Part shown: positions 49,698-59,025 of the stretch, one piece after another
How positions within the stretch are numbered: the first letter of the stretch is position 1
Layout: each line of letters starts with the position of its first letter
Source: Arctopsyche grandis
Taxonomy: Eukaryota > Arthropoda > Insecta > Trichoptera > Hydropsychidae
Assembly (NCBI RefSeq): GCF_051622035.1
Contig: NC_135359.1
Location: 19,119,501-19,183,500 of the forward strand
Direction: 5' to 3'
Length of the DNA: 64,000 nucleotides
Made by a program: the position numbers and the translations under genes
Notes under the pieces: generated by a model
What the model saw: only the letters and a program-made list of their open reading frames with translations
Database searches by the model: none
What the model was told of the DNA's origin: nothing

Positions 49698-50588
49698 TTA
49701 TCGACGTGTAATGTATGAGGTGAACCATCTATAGAGATCACCATGAATACCGATCTGTAAAAGTTTTTCAAAAAGAATATCGTGATCAATCCTGTCAAAT
49801 GCCTTACTATAATCTGTATATATAGTATCAACCTGAGACCGATCGTTCATGGTATTAGTAACGAAATCATTAAATAGTAGTAAATTTGTTGTAACTGAGC
49901 GTCCTTTCTGAAAACCATGTTGTTGCATACTAAGAGATTGCGAGATAGCTGGAAAAAGTTGGTCGTACACTAATTTTTCTAGTGTCTTAGCAAATATACA
50001 TAGTTTTGATATAGGCCTGTAATTGGAAATTTCGTTTTTTTTTCCTTTCTTATGTACAGGAGATATGAATGCTGATTTCCAGATACAAGGTACAAGGCTC
50101 TCACTAATAGATCTTTTATAGATAATGGTTAGTGGCAAAGTTAGGCTTTCAGCACATTTTGAGATAAAAATTGGAGAAATTAAATCTGGGCCTGCTGATT
50201 TATGAATATCAGTTGATTTCAAAATATTTAATACTTTTTCACTTCGAATTTCAATTGATCCAATTTCAGAGGAAGTTGTGACAGAACAGACGTTGGTTGG
50301 TAAGGGATAAGAGGAAGTCGATTGATTAGAGACAGGCTTAAGGAACGTCGAGTAAAAGAAGGAAGAAAACAAATTACAAATGTCCACCCCCGTACCAGCA
50401 GTAATGTCAACATGATACAGAATATGAGGTAGGACGTTGTTTTTGTTCCTTGATTTAATGTAGGACCAGAATGCTTTGGGATTCAAGGAAATGTCGTTTT
50501 CTACTTTAGTCATATAATTTTTGAAACATTCTTTCTCTAAAGTTTTTGCCCGATTGCGTAATAGTACAAAGGTATGATGGTCAGTCAA
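49698..50588 (-). pseudogene. LINE reverse transcriptase, N-terminal part before the internal stop
   Basis: 296 codons with reverse-transcriptase motifs 0 to 2: KKNEISNYRPISKLC, the HGFQKGRS block and DTIYTDYSKAFDRIDHD with its catalytic aspartate. It ends at TAA 49698-49700. The continuation in the same frame shows the stop is a point change, not a gene boundary. Frame and family are certain; loss of function is inferred from the stop and the missing endonuclease. Confidence 0.85.
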
Positions 50589-50600
50589 ATTGTTATAATT

Positions 50601-51219
50601 TTAAGTTAATAGTACTGAGTTACTCACACAGCAATAGTTTTACTTTTAAATGTTCGCATCTGTCACGTGGTTTCGTAATAAATATTAATATCAATCATAA
50701 AGAATGACAATTGGGACATATCAGTCCATATTTTTTTTAAATGATGACTAGCTCATCATCGCAGAGTATATATTCATTATCATAGCATAGGGGATGAAAC
50801 GAATGAGACGACTGGCATGTTGATGCACGTGTTTATACTATGGCAGCCTAAGGCGGAGTGAGGTAGCAACTCTGAACACGGCCGAGTTGGTCCGAACTCG
50901 ACCATGTCATATAGCGAGCCGCCACAATAGCAAAAATAAAATTTTACGAAACGTCAAACTTATTGGTCTGCATGTGTGAGCAACCTAGTGTAACCAACCT
51001 AAAATCATACAATAATAAAGGACGCTAAATTCCTATTTTTTCCACTATTTATTCACAAAATCTGCTAATATATATTATTTTAATTTACCAAGTCTCTTAT
51101 ATAACTTTTGAAATTAGAGAAATTTAAAAAATGTTGATAATTAATTATGGTCGGAATTACGCATGGTTTTTGGACCAATATATTATTGATTGCTGTCAAA
51201 TTGTCTACAGTTCTTCAAA
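50601..51219. promoter_or_regulatory. Upstream region of GPATCH11
   Basis: The 600 bases between the truncated LINE end and the GPATCH11 start. No TATA box or initiator is clear. A GC-richer block at 50800-50930 (GAGACGACTGGCATGTTGAT, GAACTCGACCATG) might hold promoter elements. The transcription start is not determinable. Confidence 0.35.
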
Positions 51220-52478
51220 ATGTCATCCGATGAAGATGATTACATGTCTGAGAGCTTTTTAGCTAAATGGTATGTTAAAAATTCCCATTTCGAATAGAGT
51301 ATATTTTTTGTAAATATCTAACCATTAAACATATAACAAAATAGAAGATTATTCTACTTATAGGTTATGTTTTTCACAAAATTAATCGATTGTATGTTAA
51401 ATGTGCTTAATTCTAGGATCTGTATCTGTAATATCAACAGCTCATCAGTTTTGAAATCTTATAACCAAGATCTGACCAATTTATAAATATGTAATAACAA
51501 ACTTGTATTATTTTAGTGTTCCCATCAAAAATGATATTAGACCTGGCCTTATTACGAATAAATCCGTTAAACGACAGCATAATATTTTGATTAAGTGCTC
51601 AGAGGAAATAGAAAAAAAGAAAAAAATGAAAACAAATAACTCGGAAGCTGAACGTCGACAACAAGGTCTCCAAAAACCAATCAATAGTAGCAATAAAGGA
51701 TTTTCTTTATTACAAAAAATGGGCTACAAACCAGGACAAGGATTAGGAAAGACAGGTAAGCATTACATTTTCATGTATGTACTTATTGATTAATGTCGAA
51801 TTTTAATTTAAATATATTTGTGCATTATTTGATTCTTTTATAGAAAGTGGAATCTCGGAACCTATATCGATAAATATTAAAGCAAATAGATTTGGTTTAG
51901 GCAGGGAAACAGTATTGAAAGAAATCGCCGACTGGAAAACCAAAAAAAAAGGTCAAAAATTAGCAAGAACAGAAGAAATTTGTGATATAGACACTTTCCG
52001 GAAACGAGTCGCCGAGAAAGCACAAGAAAAACAAACACAGTGTGATCTATTTCAGAGTCAGAGAGTATGCCAAGGACTGGATAGGGACAACGTAAATAAA
52101 ATAAGCTACATATATACCTCACAAATGCAATCTCCATGCAATAATGTAACCAAATAAATTTATACTTTGTAGGGCATAACGAGTCCAGATGAACTGTGGT
52201 TCTGGCCTATCGAGTCGAAAGACGATGACGATCCAGATATTTCAGAGCCAGAAATCATCTTTGAAGTAATATATAAAATACTTGTCTCATCAAATTTTTG
52301 ATCTTATTGTTGCAGATCTAAGTAACCTTGCTTTATATTTTAGCCAGACGAACAACTCAGGCTTCTTACTAGCTATCTGCGGAAATGTTACCACTATTGC
52401 ACCTGGTGCGGCACGAAATTCGAAGACGGAGACGACTTGTCAAATAATTGCCCAGGATCATCCAGAGATGATCATTGA
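51220..52478 (+). CDS. GPATCH11: G-patch domain-containing protein 11
   Basis: Five exons, 51220-51269, 51517-51755, 51844-52091, 52173-52265 and 52344-52478, join in consistent phases (2, 1, 0, 0) to give 254 residues. The start MSSDEDDYMSESFLAK and the block DIRPGL match the conserved N-terminus of the family. A lysine/glutamate-rich coiled stretch (about 35-70) precedes the G-patch, roughly residues 77-120, with NKGFSLLQKMGYKPGQGLGK and a second glycine motif RFGLG. The C-terminus is a DUF4187-like zinc-binding module: LTSYLRKCYHYCTWCG with C229, C232 and C246 and a final H254. G-patch proteins commonly bind and activate DEAH RNA helicases; the human orthologue has been linked to kinetochores and cilia, with an incompletely defined role. 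A jockey LINE lies about 600 bases upstream and a piggyBac element 64 bases past the stop. Confidence 0.93.
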
Positions 52479-52542
52479 CACCGATAGATGTATAATTTTA
52501 ATTGTACCTAATTTTTCTTACTAAATTATCCGATGTTATTAA

Positions 52543-53488
52543 CCCTTTGACTGCTACAACAACGATAAATCGTTGTTTTGAAATCGGCGAAGATTGCTAC
52601 GACGATCGTTGTTGTCGTCATTAATTGTCGTATTTCAATACTTTCTTTGAGCCACCAGCGCATCAGTGGCACGAAACATTTTTTTTATATACGTATTTAT
52701 ATTTATTTTTCAATCAAGCTTTATAAATATTTATCAATTTTTTAAATAAAAGCTCTTCAATTTCGCGTTCATCATCAAAGTAAATTTCGGGTCAATGTCA
52801 TATAAGGAGTTATTACTTGGGAATTGATTATTGTCGATAAATTCATTTTCAGAATCAGTAGAGCTGCTGATTTGTCGAGTTCCTCGGCGAGGAGCTATTA
52901 TTTCGCTTTCATCACTTTCACTGTCCGATATCATTTTGCAGAGTTAAAATAAATGGCAAAAAACAATAGAAATCCGCTTTCAATTATAAAGGTCACGAGA
53001 CGTCACGAATTCAGGCAATCAATCAAATGCAACTGAAATGCATACAAAATGTTTATGATACATGTTGAAAAATTATTTGATTATTAGAAACTTCGCATCC
53101 TTGTGTGTCTCGCTCACACGTACACAATTAAAACCAAGAAAGAAAGAGAGAAAGACCGCTACCTGTTTCGAATATATCGCATGTTGTAAGGATACATCGA
53201 TTTCTAAAAATAGATTATTGAAAAAAATAAAGCGTCGGAAAACAATCGTCAAAACTTATTTAGTGTATATATGTAGGTATCTCTTTCGCACGCACGCATG
53301 TTAAAGCAAGACAGAAAGAGAGCACGAGTCGACAACTGCTTCTTAAAAATGTATATAAAGTATTATAAAAATTGCGAGCGTTCGGCGAAGTATGTAAAAA
53401 AAAATATTATATTTTTTTTTTTTCAAAATAATTACAAATGTTAGCATTTTTCGCTTGGACATTGAAAAACCTCGCAGCAGCCAAAGGG
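52543..53488. mobile_element. Internally deleted piggyBac element
   Basis: TTAA at 52539-52542 and 53489-53492 flanks ends reading CCCTTTGACTGCTAC and, inverted, CCCTTTGGCTGCTGC. TTAA duplications with CCC-starting ends define piggyBac. Left subterminal sequence repeats ACGATnnTCGTTGTT motifs. Minus-strand ORF 52934-52734 reads SDSESDESEIIAPRRGT and SSSTDSENEFID, like the acidic N-terminus of piggyBac transposases. The DDD catalytic core is absent, so it cannot move itself. Confidence 0.85.
52734..52934 (-). pseudogene. N-terminal remnant of a piggyBac transposase
   Basis: 66 residues rich in Ser/Asp/Glu at the start (MISDSESDESEIIAP), followed by a short linker. Acidic serine-rich N-termini are usual in piggyBac-family transposases, and this one lies inside a TTAA-flanked element. 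The reading frame stops soon after and no DDE-type domain follows. Confidence 0.6.
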
Positions 53489-53528
53489 TTAATGAAATCT
53501 GATTTTTTTGTTAATTACTTAATATATA

Positions 53529-53717
53529 TGTTACGCCGAATCCGTGAAATAGTGTATTACACGCATTCGGCAAGAGAATTGCCGAATGCGTGAAAAATGC
53601 AAGCACGTTGCCCAGTTCACAGATTCGGCAAATTCTTTGCCGAATGCGTGAACTGGACAGCGTGTTATATTATAACCAAGTGTCAAAGTGACAGCTGAAT
53701 ACGGATGTTTAATTTAC
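53529..53717. mobile_element. Hairpin-rich MITE, right-truncated copy
   Basis: Begins GTTACGCCGAATCCGTGAAA and follows the 34.8-kb copy through both hairpins. The first is here perfect: 14-bp arms CACGCATTCGGCAA with a short GAGA-containing loop. Similarity ends around TGTTTAATTTA (53705-53717), so the right terminal repeat is lost. Confidence 0.7.
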
Positions 53718-54984
53718 ATATTATTATGTATAATATGACTACATACATATGTTTCGATGATCTCATATAACTTATACATAAATTAATGCTATTTTTATAC
53801 ATTTTGATCAATATTTTATCAGTCGGAATTTTATACCTTGTGAAGAATCAGTATTATATTATAAATATTTAATTTCATTACACATGTCCCAGAACATAGC
53901 TCTAGGCTTCACCGACCAGACCAATTGTACATATGAAAATGTGAGCGACTAAGAAATCACCCGGGGTGAAACGCTGTATCTAACTGCATACGTTTCTCCG
54001 GAGTCCGGAGATGTATTTGTCCCGAGGACCAAAACAGCCCTGCGTGACCTGAGCTTTGGAACACTTTGTATTTTAACTATCTCGTAGTCACCTCTCACTC
54101 ATTGGTTTAATCTAAAATACAAAAATTGTTTTGACAGGGGACTATTACAGACAAGTCTTTGAGAATGGGCTAAAAATGTACCTTAAATTTAAACAATAAG
54201 TCACTATTAATAGTTTTTTGGGCTTTTAATATTTATTTTACACAAAAATACAATCGAACTGACTGTGTTTATACATAGTACATAATTTTTGCATGATATA
54301 AATTAACATTAAAAATTTTAATAATTTTTTCAACTTTTCCCACCGTCACAGGTAGAATTTGCTCAAATTTAAATTTGGCGCATTTCACAGGAGTTGTTAC
54401 AGTGTAAAGAATTTATGATAAAAAGTAAAACAACACTGCAATTGTACTGATTGTTATTGTGAAAATGATTATTGAACAGTGTGAGAGGTCCCCGGAGAAA
54501 GAATGTCATGTGGGCTTTCACAGTATCAGACCTTAACTAAAGAGGACAAAGTGATAGAAGTGGCAAACGAGTTATTTAACATTAACATTAACTTTACAGC
54601 CCTACAAATTTTGCGTCAAATAGATAGTCTTGTGATCATGTGAAAACTCGAATTCAAAATCGATCACTGATCACGTTTTCATGATCCAGAAAAGATGTGT
54701 CTGTGTATTTTGGGGATATTTTGAACACCGTTAGTCCTATTGAACTGAAACTTTATCAGTATCAGTTACTGAGATTCTTATTGACGGTCAACTTAATTTT
54801 TAAGTTGACCAGAAACAATACCTTCCTTTATACATAGGTGTCCTCTTTTTTATTTAAGTTTTTGAATTCAATTATCTCCCAAGGCGATAATTTAATCGAA
54901 CTGATTTTTTTTTGTATGTAATAGAAATTATAAATTTTATACCCCAATATTTTTTTCTAAACCAAAAACAGTAGTTTCGACCCC
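53718..54984. other. Unclassified stretch
   Basis: 53890-54070 (GAAATCACCCGGGGTGAAAC, TCCGGAGTCCGGAGATG) and 54480-54560 are GC-richer and may be remnants of mobile elements, but no frame, terminal repeat or tail could be recognised. Confidence 0.4.
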
Positions 54985-54988
54985 TTAA

Positions 54989-55485
54989 GAAGGCTGGACA
55001 CCAGCGCCTTGTCCATACAAATGTATTAGACTTCTCCCTTCCTCAATTATTATGGCACTAGAGACATTATTTTTTAATATGCTATGGATATCCACCATAG
55101 GCATGTTTCTATCTTTTTATTTTTTTTTGATTAGTTATTTTTTATAGGTGCTAGGAGCCGCCAAATATCTATAAAATCGCCTCTTTTTTACAACCACGAA
55201 AAGAGTCCAGCGTGCTTATTTAACGGTTGATTTTTAAAAACATACGAACCCCACAAACAGAAAATATCTTTCTCATACCAATGATGAAATTTTTTTTTAA
55301 ATTGGTCGTTTCGGTGGAGAAAACCTCGATTTTGTCGATTTAAAATACATATCTGGTCGAATCGCAACTGTCGCATTCACTCAATATATACATATATTGA
55401 TATATGTATATTGTCGCATTCACTCGATATACATATATATCGAAGGGAACGGCAACAAAATTATGGTTTCGGGTATACAGCCCTC
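54989..55485. mobile_element. TTAA-flanked MITE, piggyBac-like
   Basis: TTAA at 54985-54988 and 55486-55489 borders imperfect inverted ends GAAGGCTGGACACC and GAGGGCTGTATACC. The 497-bp interior is non-coding. Near the right end TGTCGCATTCACTC is duplicated (55370 and 55411) around AT-rich palindromes. Assignment to piggyBac rests on the TTAA only, and the ends differ from those of the 52.5-kb element. Confidence 0.55.
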
Positions 55486-55699
55486 TTAAAGAGGCGTGCT
55501 CTTCTCTGAAAAAAACCAAGTAATATTCTTTTATCGATTTTATAAACCGGAAGTGGGATTTTTCGTCTTAGAACGGTCAAAAATGTTGTGACCTCGATTC
55601 TGTCAACACTCCTGAACCTATCAAGCCGAAAATTTAAATTTGTATTCTTTATGTACTCACTTGGAGCTTATAAGGCTTTAGTATTTTTGGCTGGTAGCA

Positions 55700-55965
55700 G
55701 TGGCGTAGCTACCGCGCCTGTAGACCCTGCAATGCGGGGGGGTGCCACAAAGCGACGCGCCTTTTTTTACTGATTTTTTAATTTGTTCTGTAATTTCTTT
55801 ATAATATTTTTTTAAAAACCTCTCTTATTTTTCAACCTATTTGCATCTCGTTTTATTGTATGTACTATATGCATGTACATACGTTATTATATTTTGAATT
55901 CATCCCCATTGTGTAATTGATCTATGCCAATAGGGCTAGAAGACTGTCGTTTTTTTTCCATTTTT
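55700..55965. mobile_element. Possible left end of a hAT-like element
   Basis: CAGTGGCGTAGCTACCGCGC is the typical opening of many insect hAT MITEs, followed by a GC-rich stretch (GGGGGGGTGCCACAAAG). The matching right end was not found within the next kilobase. Assignment rests on the terminus only. Confidence 0.4.
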
Positions 55966-56001
55966 CAACCTATTTGCTGAGAATTCTCAGCAAATAGGTT
56001 G
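55966..56001. repeat. 36-bp perfect palindrome
   Basis: CAACCTATTTGCTGAGAA followed at once by its exact complement, with no loop. A third half-copy, TTTTTCAACCTATTTGC, lies at 55834. It is near a hAT-like end (CAGTGGCGTAGCTACC at 55700) and may be part of a decayed element. Confidence 0.85.
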
Positions 56002-56070
56002 ACGAAAAATAAAACGAATCACGTGTTCGATGACGTCACCGATCTACGGACGACGAACCAACGAACGAAG

Positions 56071-56081
<11 letters not shown>

Positions 56082-56118
<37 letters not shown>
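56082..56118. repeat. (TA)n microsatellite
   Basis: Short TA run preceded by ACATACATACA. No gene overlaps it. Confidence 0.9.
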
Positions 56119-56120
<2 letters not shown>

Positions 56121-56396
56121 AAGTCTCTTTCCAAATTATATATTAGATTTAACTTCGCTTATTATGATTGCATTTAAAGACAGAATGACCTCCAACTGAT
56201 AATTTTGAAAATCAGCACTATCTATGCATGCAAGATGTAGAAATAATAGACCATGCGTAGAAATAAAAACAATTGAGAGCTATCAAAGATTACTACACAT
56301 TAGGAAGCCATACCTAAAAGAAACCTTTATAAAAAGAATCGTGCTCCTAATGCTGCGTACGGACCAAACCAACGACGATTTTGGCCCAACGTTTTT

Positions 56397-57195
56397 AGGT
56401 CTGTTCATACCTAGTCAGCACGTACCGACTTCAGCAGGTATCCGGCCGTACGAAAAGTATTCTTTGGTACATTTTGTATGGGTATATTCATACCAACCGT
56501 CACGTTTACGCTACGGCAGGCTTACAGCAGTACCCGACATTTCCTGTTCATACCTTGCAGCAACATCCGTCAACGTATCGTATCCGTTTTTTTGGCCATC
56601 GTGGAAATATACACGCGAATTACGTGCCATGAGTCTGCCGCTTTGCTGTTTTGGACCAATTATCGATAGTGATAGTTGACAGCTGTTCAATCTTTCGACA
56701 TGGTTTTGGCGCAAATATTTAAAAAAAAATTAAATTTTTTACGGAAATATTTAAAAAAAATTTGTCCATCATCCACAAGCTCCTTATACAGTGTCCAAAA
56801 CTCTCCTTCGGTTTTTCTATTTTTTAACATGGGATGCACATCAAAACGCCTCCGTGCTTTTTTATTGCCTTCTTGAGCTTCTTCTTCCAACAGCGCGATT
56901 ATACATAATTTTTCGTTCGATAAACGTCGAAACATTTTTGCTGACTTGTATTCTGACGCGTAGCTACGAATGCACGTGTATGCATTCATATTGCAAGTAC
57001 TCGACAATACGTCGTAAGCAATATTGCGCCGTATCGTCATGGCCTCTAATGTATAAGTACCGATTTTGCCTTGCACTCGGCCAAATTGCTGTAAACGTGA
57101 CGTGACCGCGACGTGTAGGTAGATATGAATAGAAATGTAATAAAATGACATATTTGAAACGGAGTCGTGCAGTGCTGTTAAGTATGAACAGACCT
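56397..57195 (-). mobile_element. PIF/Harbinger element, deleted, nested in another transposon
   Basis: Ends AGGTCTGTTCATACCTAG and, inverted, AGGTCTGTTCATACTTAA; the same ends occur in the 221-bp MITE at 42617. A TTT (or TTA) 3-bp duplication is possible. Minus-strand ORF 57151-56687 contains RRRFDVHPMLKNRKTEGEF and LYKELVDDGQIFFKYFR, the conserved N-terminal region of Harbinger nucleases. The DDE domain is missing. Confidence 0.8.
56687..57151 (-). pseudogene. Harbinger (HARBI1-like) nuclease N-terminal remnant
   Basis: The conserved core lies in the second half of this 154-codon frame: LLEEEAQEGNKKARRRFDVH, then PMLKNRKTEGEFWTLYKEL and DGQIFFKYFRKKFNFFL. Known Harbinger N-termini carry W-V-H-P here, where this copy has FDVHP. 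The first half is probably not coding; a start near ALLEEE is more likely. The frame ends before any catalytic residue. Confidence 0.65.
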
Positions 57196-57609
57196 TTTAC
57201 CAGCAGGATAAAACCAGTAGCGTACAAAATATCGAAATAAAAATTAAATTTAAAAATTGAAATTAAATATCAAAATTAAAACTATTATTATTATATTAAA
57301 ATTAAATTCAAAAATCAAAATAAAATTATAATCAATATATTAAAATTAAAATAAAATATTGAAAGTTAAAACAGAACATGCCCAATTTAAATAAATTTTC
57401 GAGATTGACCTAAAATCAGATCATCAACAATCACATACAGGTAATCCTCGACTTTTGTTTGTCGAAGATGTTTTGACTTACGAAGATACGCACTAAGATC
57501 GAAAAAAAAATCAAAGAATTATTATTTTTACTTCCCCGTAATGCGCAGTTACTGAGAATATGGTCCCAATCCGGTACGTTGTCGGTTTATCAAACAACAT
57601 TTTTTTAGT

Positions 57610-57755
57610 CTTCAATTGTTTCTCTCGTCGAAATAAATTAATTAATTAAATCATTTCAGAGGTAAATTTTATCGGATAATGTCTTCAATTGTTTCTCTCG
57701 TCGAAATAAATCAAATAATTAAATCCATCTCAGAGGTAAAATTTATCGGATAATG
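57610..57755. repeat. Tandem duplication of about 72 bp
   Basis: CTTCAATTGTTTCTCTCGTC, GAAATAAAT and ATCGGATAATG recur in order in two adjacent units with small differences, inside the long-TIR transposon. Confidence 0.8.
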
Positions 57756-58329
57756 TGATTATTAATTTTATTTCGACGAAAGAAAAAAAAACCCTTTGAC
57801 AAATCACCGACAGTTTTTTTGTTTAATGTCTCATCGGCGGCGGAAACACAGTAATATATCGTGACGACTTTTAATAAGAAATAACAACAAGGTTTTTTCG
57901 CTCGTAATCAGAGAAATTTTAATATTTCTCTGGTTGTAATTGTAATATCGTCGTAATTCAAAACATCAACGATGATCTAATTTTAGCTCAATCTCGCTCT
58001 TTAGCTTAATTCTTGATATTTAATTTCAATTTTTTAATTTAATTTTTACTTCGATATTTTGTACGCTACTGGTTTTAAAAGTTGGCCCAAAATCGTCGTT
58101 GGTTTGGTGCGTACGGACCATAATACGCTTTTGAAAATGATCTCAACCCAAAATTTCATACTTACGCATCTAATTGAAAATCATCAAATAATTTTGCTGA
58201 GTATAGTTGAGAACCGCTAAAAAGCAATGAGACAAAATTTCTTGTGTGTGTGTGCTGGATTTGGATTATTCATCTGAATATTACAGCATATCGTGTTCAC
58301 ATATAGATTAAAATACAAATGTCACAATA

Positions 58330-59025
58330 AGATGAGTGTTTATACTTAAAAGCCTTTATTAACACAATGAAAATGTTTTACACAAGTTTACAAGCTAATG
58401 AAACAAGACATTTCTACAGAAAAATTCTTCAACTATTTTTATGTTAGAAACGTAATCTAGTATAAGATGACTCTGATTATACTAAAAACTTGAAATTGAA
58501 ACGCACCTTGCGAGAATCAATTTAGCCTGAAATTGAAGAGATATCGGTACTCGACATAATCTCGTATCGAATGCATGCAATGCTAGTTTAGTTTATGAAG
58601 ATTTAAATTTAATTTCAGCTGAAACTGTAGATTTTAAGTCAACATTTAGATTTTAAAGGAATGTTTAGTGATTATATCTAAATATTTCCACCAGAAACAA
58701 CAGAGTCACCAATAAAGGATTCTTAATATTATAGATAAGACTAAATTTAAATTACATTGTACTTAGCCTAAATATTTAATTTAATAGTGAATTTGCCACT
58801 CGTCAGTTTTGTAGGTAAAGAGTTGAAACTATTTTACTTCTTACATAAATTAAAGAAGATACTTTTGAAGCTAAAAGAAAATGTACATAATTTAAAAGAC
58901 AAAATCGTACTTTTTTTATTTCTCTAAGTTCTATTTCAATTTAAAGTGTATAAAAAATATATACATGTAATATATTCATATAAACAAGTCGCAAATACAG
59001 TTAAACCCTTAAAATTTGTAAGAAA
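58330..59025 (-). other. 3' untranslated region of the SR-protein gene
   Basis: This AT-rich stretch directly follows the TAA stop of the SR gene on the minus strand and has no competing ORF or recognisable repeat. A minus-strand AATAAA polyadenylation signal lies at 58355-58360, giving a 3' UTR of roughly 690 bases. The exact cleavage site cannot be seen, so the left border is an estimate. Confidence 0.6.
58355..58360 (-). terminator. AATAAA polyadenylation signal for the SR-protein gene
   Basis: The plus strand reads TTTATT here, giving AATAAA on the coding strand about 670 bases past the stop. It is the best-placed canonical hexamer before the sequence turns into the transposon ending at 58120. 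Confidence 0.5.

Larger units (their letters stand above)
48368..50600 (-). mobile_element. Jockey-type LINE, 5' truncated, one internal stop
   Basis: Minus-strand frame from about 50588 to the stop at 48720 encodes a reverse transcriptase and its C-terminal domain. Visible motifs are NYRPISKLCIFAKTLEKL, HGFQKGRS, YTDYSKAFDRIDHDIL, PSGVPQGSLLGPLLFNIF and the catalytic FADD at about 49550. A single TAA at 49698-49700, in the same frame, splits it after TSYITRR. The region after FADD carries the usual jockey-group pattern (LEINVAKC, CAYVRSIVEFASQVWNPEYS). No endonuclease domain is present, so the copy is 5' truncated near 50600. The 3' UTR is A/T-rich and ends in an AAATAAATAAA tail at 48368-48385. 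The copy is defective but decayed little. Confidence 0.9.
56351..58120. mobile_element. Long-TIR DNA transposon interrupted by a Harbinger element
   Basis: Left end reads CGTACGGACCAAACCAACGA and continues into GACGATTTTGG; the right end is its inverse at 58060-58120. After the nested insertion ends, the left repeat resumes (AAACCAGTAGCGTACAAAAT at about 57213) and again matches the right end inverted, so each terminal repeat is about 110 bp. TAA at 56348-56350 and 58121-58123 gives a possible 3-bp duplication, as in PIF/Harbinger. The centre is AT-rich and non-coding and includes a tandem duplication. Confidence 0.7.
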
